64,000 bases of DNA from the NCBI RefSeq assembly GCF_008329435.1, contig NZ_NPKN01000002.1:744001-808000 (forward strand), written 5' to 3'. The stretch is from Rhodanobacter sp. T12-5. GTDB lineage: Bacteria > Pseudomonadota > Gammaproteobacteria > Xanthomonadales > Rhodanobacteraceae. Numbering within the stretch: the first letter of the stretch is position 1; every line of letters starts with the position of its first letter. The position numbers and the translations under genes were made by a program. Shown here piece by piece: positions 39,040 through 47,953 of this stretch. Below the pieces are notes generated by a model. It saw only the letters and a list, made by a program, of their open reading frames with translations. It was not told the origin of the DNA and searched no databases.

Positions 39040-40081
<1,042 letters not shown>

Positions 40082-40104
40082 GCCGGCATTATGAAGGCAG
40101 AAAC

Positions 40105-40167
40105 GAGTGGGGAGGAGTGAGAAGTGAGTGGGAAACGGCTTTACTCGTTTCTCACTCCTCTCCACTC
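40105..40167. repeat. inverted repeat related to the one at 32797
   Basis: Arms GAGTGGGGAGGAGTGAGAA (40105-40123) and its near-complement at 40149-40167 lie between kup and ruvB. The arms share the GGAGGAGTGAGAA core with the queE-queC element, which marks both as copies of one dispersed repeat. Confidence 0.65.
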
Positions 40168-40171
40168 ACTC

Positions 40172-42073
40172 CTAGATCTCCACCTGCGCGCCCAGCTCGA
40201 TCAGCCGGTTGCCCGGAATCTGGAAGAACGCCGTGGCGGGCATCGCGTTGCGCGACAGGAACGCGAACAGCTTGTCGCGCCACAGCGCCATGCCGGGGCG
40301 ACGCGCGTCGGCAACGATGTTCTCGCGCGACAGGAAGAAGGTGGTGTCCATCATGTCGAAGCCGAGGCCCTCGCGCGTGCATTGCGACAACGCCAGAGGA
40401 ATGTTCGGATCTTCGGCAAACCCGAAGCGCAGCTCCAGCCCGAAGAAGTCGCCCTCCAGCGCCGTGATCTCGATGCGCTCGTCGGCGTCGGCCACCGGGG
40501 TTTCCAGCGTCTCGACGGTCAGCAGCACGTTGCGCTCGTGCAGCACCTTGTTGTGCTTGAGGTTGTGCAGCAACGCATGCGGCACGGCGTGCTGGTTGGC
40601 AGTGAGGAACACCGCTGTGCCCGGCACGCGCAGCGGCGGATGTTCGGCGATGTTCTCGATGAATGGCGCCAGCGCCAGACCGCCCTGCTTGATCTCGCGC
40701 ACCACCAGCTCGCGGCCGCGGCGCCAGGTCGTCATCACGCTGAAGATCACCACGCCCAGCACCAGCGGGAACCAGCCACCGTGGGCAACCTTGAGCAGAT
40801 TGGCACCGAAGAACGAGAGGTCGATGATGAGGAACAGCACGCCGACCAGCACCACGGTCGGCCAGCTCCAGTGCCAGCGTTTGCGCGCCACCACCAGTGC
40901 CAGCAAGGTGGTCATGGTCATGGTGCCGGTCACCGCGATGCCGTAGGCGGCACCCAGATTGTCCGAACTGCGGAACAGCAATACGGCCAGGATCACCAGC
41001 ACCATCAGCATGCGGTTGACCCACGGCACGAAAATCTGCCCGGACATCTCGCGCGAGGTATGCACCACCGCCAGCCGCGGCGAATAGCCCAGCGACATCG
41101 CCTCGCGGGTCATCGAGAACGCGCCGGAAATCACCGCCTGCGACGCGATCACCGCAGCACAGGCCGACAGCACGATCATCGGATACAGCAGCGCCGGAGG
41201 CACCATCAGGTAGAACGGGCTTTCGATCGCACGCGGATTGCCCAGCAGCAACGCGCCCTGGCCGAAGTAATTGAGCAGCAGCGACGGCAGCACGAAACCG
41301 AACCAGGCCATCCGGATGGGCTTCTTGCCGAAGTGGCCCATGTCCGCGTACAACGCCTCGGCACCGGTCAGCGCCAGCACCACGCCGCCGAGCGCAATGA
41401 ACGAAGTGTCGCCGTGGTTGAGGAAAAAGCGCACGGCATGCAGCGGATTGACTGCATAGAGCACCTGCGGATTGGCGATGATCTGGCGCACGCCCAGTAC
41501 CGCCAGCACCACGAACCAGAGCGTCATCACCGGCGCAAACGCCTTGCCGACCTTGTGCGTGCCGTGTCGCTGCACGGCGAACATGCCCAGCAGGATCGCC
41601 AGCGCGATCCACACCACGTACTTGCCCAGTCCGGGCGCGGCGACCTCGAGACCCTCCACCGCACCGAGTACCGAGATGGCCGGCGTGATCACGCCGTCGC
41701 CATAGAACAGCGATGCACCGAAGATGCCGATGCCCGCCAGTACCCAGCGCGCACGTGCCGAACCGCTCATCGAGCGCTGCGCCAGCGCCATCAATGCCAT
41801 GATGCCGCCCTCGCCCTTGTTGTCCGCGCGCATCACGAAGGTGACGTATTTCAACGACACCACCATGATCAGCGACCAGAACACCAGCGACAGCACGCCC
41901 AGCACCGCAGATGGCGTCGGCGTCATGCCGTGCGTGCCGAGGGTTTCCTTCATGGTGTACAGCGGGCTGGTGCCGATGTCGCCGAACACCACGCCGATCG
42001 CGCCCAGTGCCAGCGCGGTCAATCGGCGACGGGTCTCGGGCGACAGTTCGCCCTGGTTGATTTCATGGCTCAC
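40172..42073 (-). CDS. kup: KUP-family potassium transporter
   Basis: A 633-residue potassium-proton symporter of the KUP/HAK family with about twelve membrane helices and a C-terminal cytoplasmic domain. The N-terminal signature GVVFGDIGTSPLYTMKETLG and the GEGGIMALMALAQR and LFYGDGVITPAISVL motifs are typical. The start is GTG 42073, supported by GGAGG seven bases upstream; it lies two bases beyond the ruvA stop. I recall kup between ruvA and ruvB in Xylella and Xanthomonas as well, so the placement is a lineage trait. Confidence 0.95.
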   Translation of the reverse strand: MSHEINQGELSPETRRRLTALALGAIGVVFGDIGTSPLYTMKETLGTHGMTPTPSAVLGVLSLVFWSLIMVVSLKYVTFVMRADNKGEGGIMALMALAQRSMSGSARARWVLAGIGIFGASLFYGDGVITPAISVLGAVEGLEVAAPGLGKYVVWIALAILLGMFAVQRHGTHKVGKAFAPVMTLWFVVLAVLGVRQIIANPQVLYAVNPLHAVRFFLNHGDTSFIALGGVVLALTGAEALYADMGHFGKKPIRMAWFGFVLPSLLLNYFGQGALLLGNPRAIESPFYLMVPPALLYPMIVLSACAAVIASQAVISGAFSMTREAMSLGYSPRLAVVHTSREMSGQIFVPWVNRMLMVLVILAVLLFRSSDNLGAAYGIAVTGTMTMTTLLALVVARKRWHWSWPTVVLVGVLFLIIDLSFFGANLLKVAHGGWFPLVLGVVIFSVMTTWRRGRELVVREIKQGGLALAPFIENIAEHPPLRVPGTAVFLTANQHAVPHALLHNLKHNKVLHERNVLLTVETLETPVADADERIEITALEGDFFGLELRFGFAEDPNIPLALSQCTREGLGFDMMDTTFFLSRENIVADARRPGMALWRDKLFAFLSRNAMPATAFFQIPGNRLIELGAQVEI

Positions 42074-42075
42074 GA

Positions 42076-42672
42076 TCAACCTCCGAGCGCAGCGCGCAGC
42101 GCCTTGCGGATGATGGCTTCGGCGCTGTCGCCTTCGGCGGCGACCTTCTGCACCAGCCGGGTGACCTCGACCGGCTTGTAGCCGAGTTGCTGCAGCGCCA
42201 CGGTGGCTTCGCCGGCCGCATCCATCGGTGCACCCGCCAGATGCGTCGACGCACCCGGCACGCCGGAAAGGCCGTCCAGCCGGTCGCGCAACTCCACCAC
42301 GATGCGCTCGGCGGTCTTTTTGCCGATGCCGGGAATCTTGGTCAGCGCCACCACGTCGCCGCTTTGCACCAGCCGCGCGAAGTGGTCGGTGGACACGCCG
42401 GACAACACCGCCAGCGCGATCTTCGCGCCGATTCCGCTGACCTTCAGCAGGTTGCGGAACAGCGCGCGCTCGCTCTCGTGCAGGAAGCCGTACAGCGTGT
42501 CGCTGTCTTCCTTCACCGCATGATGGATCAGCAGGATCACTTCCTTGCCGATGCCCGGCAGGTCGTAGATCGTCGACATCGGTGCTTCGACTTCGTAACC
42601 GACGCCGCCGATCTCGACCAGCAGCGAAGGCGGTTGCCTGGAGACCAGGATGCCGCGCAGACGTCCGATCAT
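42076..42672 (-). CDS. ruvA: Holliday junction branch migration protein RuvA
   Basis: A 198-residue protein that binds Holliday junctions as a tetramer and loads RuvB. It has the N-terminal OB domain ([15 protein letters not shown]), paired helix-hairpin-helix motifs ([18 protein letters not shown] and [18 protein letters not shown]) and the C-terminal RuvB-contact domain ([19 protein letters not shown]). GGAGG lies eight bases before the ATG, which overlaps the stop of a 23-codon ORF. Confidence 0.97.
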   Translation of the reverse strand: MIGRLRGILVSRQPPSLLVEIGGVGYEVEAPMSTIYDLPGIGKEVILLIHHAVKEDSDTLYGFLHESERALFRNLLKVSGIGAKIALAVLSGVSTDHFARLVQSGDVVALTKIPGIGKKTAERIVVELRDRLDGLSGVPGASTHLAGAPMDAAGEATVALQQLGYKPVEVTRLVQKVAAEGDSAEAIIRKALRAALGG

Positions 42673-42740
42673 CGGCGGCGCCTCCCATCCGTATTCGTCA
42701 GCGGCGCCTTCATCGACGTCGCCCGTATGTCGTTTTTCAT
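42669..42740 (-). CDS. possible 23-codon leader ORF between ruvC and ruvA
   Basis: A short frame [19 protein letters not shown] ending RRRR then TGA fits exactly between ruvC and ruvA. Its ATG overlaps the ruvC TGA (ATGA) and its TGA overlaps the ruvA ATG (ATGA). It has its own GGAGG eight bases upstream, the same distance as for ruvA. If translated, it would couple ruvC to ruvA translation; the peptide itself may be incidental. Confidence 0.4.
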   Translation of the reverse strand: MKNDIRATSMKAPLTNTDGRRRR

Positions 42741-43258
42741 CGGCGCCGCCTCCAGGCCGTGCGCGGAATGCCGACGCGCATCAGGCTGGCACGGGTATGC
42801 GCGTGGGTGACCGCGATGGCCAGTGCGTCGGCGGCGTCTGCCTGCAGCGCCCCCTTGAGGCCGAGCAATACGCCGATCATGTGTTGCACCTGGGTCTTGT
42901 CGCTGCGGCCGCTGCCGACCACCGACTGCTTCACTTCGGTTGCTGCGTATTCGTGCACCACGATCCCCCGACTGACCACCGCGCAAATCGCGGCGCCGCG
43001 CGCCTGTCCCAGTTTCAGTGCCGAATCCGGGTTGCGCGCCATGAAAACGCGTTCGATCCCGCACTCGGCGGGCTGATGCGCGGCGATGATGTCACACAGT
43101 TCGTCAAAGATGCGTTTCAGGCGCAGCGGGAACGTGGCCTCGCCAGCCACCATCAGCGCGCCATGAAAGACGTGCGTGAGCTTGCCCGCATCGTCGACGT
43201 CGATAATGCCCACGCCGGTGCGCTGACTGCCCGGGTCGATGCCGATGATGCGGGTCAT
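42737..43258 (-). CDS. ruvC: crossover junction endodeoxyribonuclease RuvC
   Basis: A 173-residue Holliday-junction resolvase with an RNase H-like fold. The catalytic acids are D8 ([12 protein letters not shown]), the Glu in [12 protein letters not shown], and the late aspartates in [14 protein letters not shown]. It cuts junctions symmetrically after RuvAB migration. It starts 34 bases after the yebC stop; the C-terminus ends in four arginines encoded over the Shine-Dalgarno of the downstream short ORF. Confidence 0.96.
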   Translation of the reverse strand: MTRIIGIDPGSQRTGVGIIDVDDAGKLTHVFHGALMVAGEATFPLRLKRIFDELCDIIAAHQPAECGIERVFMARNPDSALKLGQARGAAICAVVSRGIVVHEYAATEVKQSVVGSGRSDKTQVQHMIGVLLGLKGALQADAADALAIAVTHAHTRASLMRVGIPRTAWRRRR

Positions 43259-43292
43259 GGCGGATGCGAAGCGAAGGCCGCAGGCCTCCGGC

Positions 43293-44027
43293 TTATTCGG
43301 CAGCCTCGGTCGGCAGCAGGGCGTTGTGCGACACCTCGCTCACGTCGTCCAGCGCGTCCAGCTTTTCGAGCAAATCCTGTAGCGCCTCCAGCGCCTCCTC
43401 GGGCACCTCGACGCGATTGTTCGGGCGCATCACCACGCCGGCATGCACCGCGTTCAGCCCGGCATCGACAAGTGCCTGCTGCACCGCCTCGAATTGCTCC
43501 GGCGCGCACAGCACGGTGCTTTCGCCGTGCTCGTTGACGACATCGTCGGCACCGGCCTCCAGTGCCGCTTCCAGTACCTTCTCCTCCGCTGCCTCGTCGC
43601 CCGCGGTGGCGAACACCAGCTCGCCGCAACGGCTGAACTGGAACGCCACCGAACCGCTGGTGCCGAGGTTGCCGCCGTGCTTGGTCAGCGCATGGCGCAC
43701 ATCGGCCACGGTGCGCGTCGGGTTGTCGGTGAAGCTCTCGATGATCAGCGCGATGCCGGCCGGGCCGTAGCCCTCGTAGCGCAACTCCTGCATGTCGGCG
43801 CCGCCGTCGGTACCGGAGCCGCGCTTGATCGCGCGCTCGATGGTGTCCTTGGTCATGTTCGCCGACAGCGCCTTGTCGATCGCCGCACGCAGGCGCGGGT
43901 TGCCCGCCGGGTCGGCGACTCCGGCACGCGTGGCCACGGTGATTTCGCGGATCAGCTTGGTGAATACCTTGGCGCGCTTGGCGTCCTCGGCATTCTTGCG
44001 ACCTTCGATGGACGGGCCTCTACCCAT
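43293..44027 (-). CDS. yebC: YebC/PmpR family regulator
   Basis: A 244-residue protein of the YebC/PmpR family ([53 protein letters not shown]). Members bind DNA or ribosomes; recent work on relatives points to relief of ribosome stalling, while older work describes transcriptional control. Which applies here cannot be read from sequence. It precedes ruvC, the common arrangement. ATG 44027 matches the family start exactly. Confidence 0.94.
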   Translation of the reverse strand: MGRGPSIEGRKNAEDAKRAKVFTKLIREITVATRAGVADPAGNPRLRAAIDKALSANMTKDTIERAIKRGSGTDGGADMQELRYEGYGPAGIALIIESFTDNPTRTVADVRHALTKHGGNLGTSGSVAFQFSRCGELVFATAGDEAAEEKVLEAALEAGADDVVNEHGESTVLCAPEQFEAVQQALVDAGLNAVHAGVVMRPNNRVEVPEEALEALQDLLEKLDALDDVSEVSHNALLPTEAAE

Positions 44028-44113
44028 GACAATGCCTGCACTCGGATCAAATGAACGAACCGGGAATTTTACCTGATTTCCGCCCCTGTGCCGGCCGACC
44101 GCGGAGTAACCGC

Positions 44114-44743
44114 TCAACCGGCCTCGAAGTGGCCCTGGCGCAGGAACCGCGCCACGCGCTGGGCCACGTCGGCGGAAAACAGCAGGCCGGTGTGGTTCGC
44201 CTCGACCACGCAATGGTCGGTCAGCCCCGCCAGCCGGGTTTCCTCGACCGCAACGGTGCCATCGTGCTCGCCGGCGAAATGGCCAAGCATGGCGCCCAGG
44301 CCCAGCGGCATGCAGCCCGCGATCATGCCGACTTCGCGCGGCCCGTCCCAGTGTTCGAAGCCCTGTTCCAGGAGTGCGCGGTTGTGCCCCAGCAAGACTT
44401 CGCCGCCGCGACCCCAGGCGGCAAAACCACGCGCTGCGGCGCTGCCCTTCAGCGGCGAGCCCAGGCAGACGATGCGGCCCGGCGGCAGGTCGTCGTGGAG
44501 ACAGGCGCGCAAGGCCAGCAGGCCGCCCAGACTGTGCCCGACCAGATGCACCGCATCGGCCTCGGTCGCCAGCCCGGCGATGCGGGCGTGCAACTGATCC
44601 AGGATGCGTTGCTGGGTGGCCGCCACGCTGAGGTAGTCGAAGCGATGCACGCGAAAGCCCGCCTCGATCAGCCGACGGTGCAGCATGGACAGCGCAAAGC
44701 CGCGCATCCACAGGCCATGCAGCAGGATCACGTGCTCGCTCAT
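44114..44743 (-). CDS. alpha/beta-fold hydrolase (lipase-like)
   Basis: A 209-residue alpha/beta hydrolase. The oxyanion-hole segment [11 protein letters not shown] is at the N-terminus, the nucleophile serine is in [14 protein letters not shown], and a late Asp/His pair is likely in [11 protein letters not shown] and [12 protein letters not shown]. The absence of a signal peptide suggests a cytoplasmic esterase or lipase; the substrate is unknown. It starts 40 bases after aspS and 86 bases before yebC, on the same strand. Confidence 0.85.
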   Translation of the reverse strand: MSEHVILLHGLWMRGFALSMLHRRLIEAGFRVHRFDYLSVAATQQRILDQLHARIAGLATEADAVHLVGHSLGGLLALRACLHDDLPPGRIVCLGSPLKGSAAARGFAAWGRGGEVLLGHNRALLEQGFEHWDGPREVGMIAGCMPLGLGAMLGHFAGEHDGTVAVEETRLAGLTDHCVVEANHTGLLFSADVAQRVARFLRQGHFEAG

Positions 44744-44783
44744 GGCGCGTCGCCGAAAGGTTGCACGGGGAACTGCCGGCGGA

Positions 44784-46556
44784 TCAGCCGACAGCCTCCT
44801 TGTCAGCCGCCACGCGCACATGCAGCTCTTTCAGCTGGGCGTCGCTCACCATCGACGGCGCGTCGGTCATCAGGTCCTGCGCGCTGGTGGTCTTGGGGAA
44901 GGCGATCACGTCGCGGATCGACTCGGTGCCGGCCATCAGTGCGGCGATGCGGTCGATGCCGAACGCCAGGCCACCGTGCGGGGGTGCGCCGAACTTGAGC
45001 GCCTTCAGCAGGAAACCGAACTTCATCTCGGCCTCTTCCGCGCCGATGCCGAGCAATTCGAACACCGTGCTCTGCATCTCCGGCCGATGGATACGGATCG
45101 AACCGCCGCCGATCTCGTTGCCGTTCAGCACCATGTCGTAACCGCGGCTCACCGCATTGTGCGGATCGGCGCGCAGCTGCGCCGCGTCATCCACCTTCGG
45201 CGCGGTGAACGGGTGATGCAGGGCGACGAAGCGCTGTGCCTCGTCGTCGTATTCGAACATCGGGAAGTCGGTGACCCACAGCGGCTTCCAGCTGTTCTCG
45301 ACCAGGCCGCGATCCTTGCCGAGCTTGAGCCGCAGCGCGCCCATGAAGTCGGTGACGGTCTTCCACGCGCCGGCACCGAAGAACACGATGTCGCCGCTCT
45401 GCGCGGCGGTGGCCTTGAGCACGCCCTCCAGCGCCGCGTCGTCGAGGAACTTCGCCACCGGCGAATTGATGCCCTCGCGGCCCCTGGCCAGATCCTCGAC
45501 CTTCAGCCAGGCCAGACCCTTCGCGCCGTAGCGCGATGCGTATTCGGTCAAGCCGTCGATGTCCTTGCGCGACAGCGCGCTGCCGCCCGGCACGCGCAGT
45601 GCAGCGACACGGCCATCCACGTCATTGGCCGGCTCGGCAAAGACCTTGAACTCGACGTGCTTCACCGCGGCGGCGATGTCGACCAGCTCCAGCGCGATGC
45701 GCAGGTCCGGCTTGTCCGAACCGAAGCGACGCATCGCCTCGGCCCAGGTCATGCGCGGGAACGTGGCATCAAGCTCGACGCCCTGCACTTCCTTGAACAC
45801 GTGGCGGATCAATTCCTCCACGAAGTCCTGCACGTCCTTTTCCTCGACGAAGGCGAACTCCAGGTCGAGCTGGGTGAACTCCGGCTGGCGGTCGGCGCGC
45901 AGGTCCTCGTCGCGGAAGCAGCGCGCGATCTGGTAGTAGCGGTCGAAGCCGGCCACCATCAGGATCTGCTTGAACAGCTGCGGCGATTGCGGCAATGCGT
46001 AGAACTGACCCGGATGCACGCGACTGGGCACCAGGTAATCGCGTGCGCCTTCGGGGGTGGCCTTGGTCAGGATCGGCGTCTCCACATCCTGGAAGCCGCG
46101 CTCGTCCAGGTAACGGCGCAGCTCCTGCACCAGACGGATGCGCTTGCGCATCATCGCCTGCATCTCCGGACGACGCAGGTCGAGGTAGCGGTAGGTCATC
46201 CGCATGTCCTCGTTCGGATTCTCGTGCAGCGCGAACGGCAGGTCCTTCGCGGCGTTGAGGATCTCCACCGTATCGGCCAGCAATTCGACCGTGCCCGTCT
46301 TCAGCTTGTCGTTGACCGACACGCGCCGGCGGATGGTGCCGGTGACACGCAGGCAGTACTCGTTGCCGATGTCGCTGGCGACGGCAAATGCCGCGGCGTT
46401 GTCGCGCTCGATCACCACCTGGGCCAGGCCCTCGTGATCGCGCAAGTCGACGAAGGCCACATGGCTCTGCAGGCGCAGGGTATTGACCCAGCCGCACAGG
46501 GTGACGGTCTGGTCGATCAGCGACTCATCGATGAGGCCGCAGTAATGCGTGCGCAT
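44784..46556 (-). CDS. aspS: aspartyl-tRNA synthetase
   Basis: A 590-residue class II synthetase of the bacterial type. It has the N-terminal OB anticodon domain ([20 protein letters not shown]), motif 2 [18 protein letters not shown], the bacterial GAD insertion, and motif 3 [13 protein letters not shown]. It charges tRNA-Asp; discrimination against tRNA-Asn is not obvious from sequence. GGAG precedes ATG 46556 at nine bases. The upstream neighbours are a DUF3011 gene and a FmdB-type zinc ribbon on the same strand. Confidence 0.97.
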   Translation of the reverse strand: MRTHYCGLIDESLIDQTVTLCGWVNTLRLQSHVAFVDLRDHEGLAQVVIERDNAAAFAVASDIGNEYCLRVTGTIRRRVSVNDKLKTGTVELLADTVEILNAAKDLPFALHENPNEDMRMTYRYLDLRRPEMQAMMRKRIRLVQELRRYLDERGFQDVETPILTKATPEGARDYLVPSRVHPGQFYALPQSPQLFKQILMVAGFDRYYQIARCFRDEDLRADRQPEFTQLDLEFAFVEEKDVQDFVEELIRHVFKEVQGVELDATFPRMTWAEAMRRFGSDKPDLRIALELVDIAAAVKHVEFKVFAEPANDVDGRVAALRVPGGSALSRKDIDGLTEYASRYGAKGLAWLKVEDLARGREGINSPVAKFLDDAALEGVLKATAAQSGDIVFFGAGAWKTVTDFMGALRLKLGKDRGLVENSWKPLWVTDFPMFEYDDEAQRFVALHHPFTAPKVDDAAQLRADPHNAVSRGYDMVLNGNEIGGGSIRIHRPEMQSTVFELLGIGAEEAEMKFGFLLKALKFGAPPHGGLAFGIDRIAALMAGTESIRDVIAFPKTTSAQDLMTDAPSMVSDAQLKELHVRVAADKEAVG

Positions 46557-46674
46557 GCGCTTGAAACTCCGGGCCGCGTGGCGGCTGAAACAGGTGGAAA
46601 AGGCCCGGAATGTTACCACCGCGACGCCTGGCGGGCTTCATGCCGGCCTGCTGGCGCGCCCGCACGGGAGGTCG

Positions 46675-47259
46675 TTACCAGCGCCGATCCACCGAAAATT
46701 CGCCACGACAGCCGTGGTCCGTCCAGATCCCGGCACGGTTCCAGCCCCAGCTGTAATCCAGCGTGCAGCGGCTGTCGGATTGCTGCTGCAAGAGCCGTAC
46801 GCGGCCATTCGCACCGACATCGACCTGGCAAAAGGTATAGCGCTTGCCGTTGCTGTCGCAGCCCATCCGTATCTCGCGATTCCAGCCCGCACCCGGTCGC
46901 CAGCGATCATCGCGGTCACCGCGATCGTCGTCGCCATGGCGGTCAAGGTAATCATTGCGGTCATGCGGGCCATAACGGCCACGGACCTCGGCGAACTGCC
47001 CGCGACAACCGTGATCCACCCACAAGCCCTCGCGATCCATGCCCCAGCTCAGGCCGCGGGTGCATGCACCTTTCGATTCCTGCCGAACCAGCTCGGCATC
47101 GCGCCATGGCACCGCGCAACGATTGAATTGGCCGCCCTTGCTCTCGCAACGAATCGACCGCCCGGCTTGCGCCTGGGCGGCCGGCGCGGCAGTCAGCAGA
47201 AATGCGCCCAACAGGCCTGTCAGCGCGCCAGGCAGAATCTTGTCCGAATACATACGCAT
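46675..47259 (-). CDS. secreted DUF3011-type protein
   Basis: A 194-residue exported protein. The signal peptide ends AAPAAQAQA; two copies of a Cys-rich unit follow, each with C-x-S/D...C...C...SWG...W-x-DHGCRG (GLSWGMDREGLWVDHGCRGQF and YSWGWNRAGIWTDHGCRGEF), separated by an Asp/Arg-rich linker. This is the DUF3011 pattern, common in Xanthomonadaceae, function unknown. Cysteines probably form disulfides in the periplasm. RBS GGGAGAG precedes ATG 47259. Confidence 0.8.
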   Translation of the reverse strand: MRMYSDKILPGALTGLLGAFLLTAAPAAQAQAGRSIRCESKGGQFNRCAVPWRDAELVRQESKGACTRGLSWGMDREGLWVDHGCRGQFAEVRGRYGPHDRNDYLDRHGDDDRGDRDDRWRPGAGWNREIRMGCDSNGKRYTFCQVDVGANGRVRLLQQQSDSRCTLDYSWGWNRAGIWTDHGCRGEFSVDRRW

Positions 47260-47365
47260 GAGCGTCTCTCCCTGGAGTTGCCGCCATGCCATCGCGGCCG
47301 GCTCAAACCGTACCCGAAGCCGCCTCTGCCGCGCTCGTCTGTCGGCCTCTCCAGCCAGCCGGCGT

Positions 47366-47686
47366 TCAGTCGTTGCCGGCGGCCTTGGCCGGCGCCGCGG
47401 GCGCCGGCGCGGCAGCAGTCGACGCGGGCGTCGTTTCGGTGCCGGCGGCAGGTTTGGCCTGGGCGCCAGTGCCGCCATCGACCAGGTTGCGCTTCTTGTC
47501 GCCATCCTTCTTGAAATCGGTTTCGTACCAGCCGCTGCCAGCCAGCCGGAACGACGGCGCGCTCACTTTTCGCTGCAATTGCGGCGCAGCGCAGGCGGGG
47601 CAGATGCTGGGGTCGGGATCGGACAACTTCTGCAGGCGGTCGAACCGGTGGCCGCAGCCGCTGCATTCGAATTCATAGATGGGCAT
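47366..47686 (-). CDS. FmdB-type zinc ribbon protein
   Basis: A 106-residue protein starting with the FmdB zinc ribbon MPIYEFECSGCGHRFDRLQ, with CSGC and CPAC as zinc ligands, followed by SAPSFRLAGSGWYETDFK, the standard continuation of the family, and an Ala/Pro-rich tail. Such proteins are often encoded just upstream of aspS in this lineage and are named putative regulatory proteins without firm function. TGGAG lies before the ATG. It is divergent from the TonB receptor. Confidence 0.88.
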   Translation of the reverse strand: MPIYEFECSGCGHRFDRLQKLSDPDPSICPACAAPQLQRKVSAPSFRLAGSGWYETDFKKDGDKKRNLVDGGTGAQAKPAAGTETTPASTAAAPAPAAPAKAAGND

Positions 47687-47862
47687 GGAAACTCCAGACA
47701 GTCCAACCAGGGTTGGGTGGGCAACTGGCCATTATCGGCGTCTTCGGTCGGATTTCAACGTACCACCGGGGCCATGGCTCCCAACCGCACCGAGGCAGTA
47801 GCCTGCTGACCAGGGGCCTGCATGACCGCTCCAGCAGGCTTTCGCACCATGGATTTGGACTG

Positions 47863-47882
47863 ATGGACGTATAGACGTCCAT
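47863..47882. promoter_or_regulatory. MetJ-box-like palindrome before the TonB receptor
   Basis: A perfect 20-base palindrome, ATGGACGT and ACGTCCAT around ATAG. Read as two 8-mers, GGACGTAT and AGACGTCC, it matches tandem MetJ boxes (AGACGTCT twice) at 13 of 16 positions. It abuts a possible -35 TTGACG (47882-47887) with TAGTCT 17 bases later, the place for a repressor. Confidence 0.5.
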
Positions 47883-47953
47883 TGACGGAGGCTCGACAGC
47901 TGACTAGTCTGCAGTTGCTGCGTCGCAACAACCATGAATCCGGAGAGTTCCTC

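Noticed and set aside
40124..42181. 685-codon rightward frame opposite kup
   Set aside because: It is the antisense of a clear KUP transporter and starts inside an inverted repeat.
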